NCBI GenBank assembly: GCA_021201475.1
Contig: JAJQEV010000079.1
Span: 18,679-53,637 of the forward strand
Source: Clostridiales bacterium
Lineage (GTDB): Bacteria; Bacillota; Clostridia; Oscillospirales; Oscillospiraceae
Length of the DNA stretch: 34,959 bases
Direction: 5' to 3'
Part shown: in pieces, positions 34,715 to 34,959 of the stretch
Position numbering within the stretch: the first letter of the stretch is position 1
Layout of the letters: each line of letters starts with the position of its first letter
Translations under genes and position numbers: made by a program
Notes under the pieces: model-generated
The model's input: the letters and a program-made list of their open reading frames with translations, nothing else
Databases searched by the model: none
Told to the model about the DNA's origin: nothing

Positions 34715-34959
34715 GGCAATGTCATCAATTTAAGGGAATTACGCTCCTTAGACAAGGATACTATAAGGAAATAAAGCGTTTGCCTTCCCGGCGGGCCTGA
34801 GTACCGCCTGCTGACCCTTTACGGTATCCTCCTCGGACAGTGACCCTCGCCAGCGTAGCTGGCATCGGTTTCCGGCTAAAAATGTGCCGCTGGCACATTT
34901 TTGGACGCCGTAAATTGCTCCGCCAAGAAATGGGGGAAAGAAGGCGGCTTAGGGAGGGG
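34715..34959 (-). repeat. Dispersed non-coding element, copy C (inverted, cut by window edge)
   Basis: The 3' end lies at 34715 (GGCAATGTCATCAATT on the plus strand, the terminal repeat). Going inward, GTATCCTTGTCTAAGGAG matches B; then comes a module of about 120 bp absent from A and B, with hairpins GCCAGC-GTA-GCTGGC (34849-34863) and an 11-bp AAAAATGTGCC stem (34878-34902). Then the GCGGAG loop and the left arm of the B-type stem (34916-34936) and AAGCCGCC...CTTAGGGAGGGG resume. The 3' arm of the 12-bp stem is missing. It continues beyond the window. Confidence 0.75.

Overview
The window looks like a chromosomal segment from an anaerobic, high-GC Clostridia, most likely of the Oscillospiraceae (Flavonifractor/Oscillibacter/Lawsonibacter-like). 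The reasons are the tig-clpP-clpX-lon-engB order, the rplS-ylqF-rnhB-yraN order, a PerR/rubrerythrin oxidative-stress pair, Bacillota-type promoters (TTGACA-17-TATAAT) with strong AGGAGG ribosome binding sites, and high coding GC. This is an inference from gene content; no rRNA or tRNA gene is present to confirm it.

Layout. 1-1752: 3' part of a surface protein with Ig-like repeats, a poly-Ser linker and an NlpC/P60- or CHAP-like domain. 1819-4899 (minus): glmS and galE, supplying amino- and nucleotide-sugars. 5158-8304: two cytidylate-kinase-like paralogues (plus) flanking a small AT-rich HTH-membrane gene (plus) and a perR-rubrerythrin operon (minus) with a recognisable PerR box. 8368-10852 (minus): glycogen branching enzyme and a DUF3783 protein. 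11150-13673: a B12-binding radical SAM protein and its DUF2344 partner. 13816-19775: rplS with a structured leader, then ylqF, rnhB, yraN, an M19 dipeptidase, thrC and a metallophosphoesterase. 19920-26477: the protein-quality-control block tig, clpP, clpX, lon, engB. 26850-31453: a GH78 alpha-L-rhamnosidase and a GPH/MFS-type sugar transporter, probably a rhamnoside-use module. 31846-34692: the RNA-binding protein Tex and a rhomboid protease on the opposite strand.

The most unusual feature is a family of dispersed non-coding elements: two full copies of about 410 bp (15200-15614 and 29512-29919), a partial inverted copy running off the right edge (34715-34959) and a decayed 3' remnant (31648-31755). 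They have imperfect terminal inverted repeats beginning GGCAAT-n-TATCAA, several GC-rich hairpins, and a 12-bp stem in which four base pairs differ between copies but remain paired around an invariant GCGGAG loop. All four copies lie directly upstream of a gene (rnhB, the transporter, tex, the rhomboid) in that gene's orientation. One copy supplies the last codons and stop of ylqF; another abuts what looks like half of a type I-C CRISPR repeat. They fit a MITE-like or structured-RNA mobile element that I cannot assign to a named family.

Other points: an RNase HII whose GRG motif reads GAG, a glmS gene with a structured leader but no recognisable glmS ribozyme, an L19-type leader, and a short ORF exactly filling the leader of the first cytidylate-kinase-like gene.
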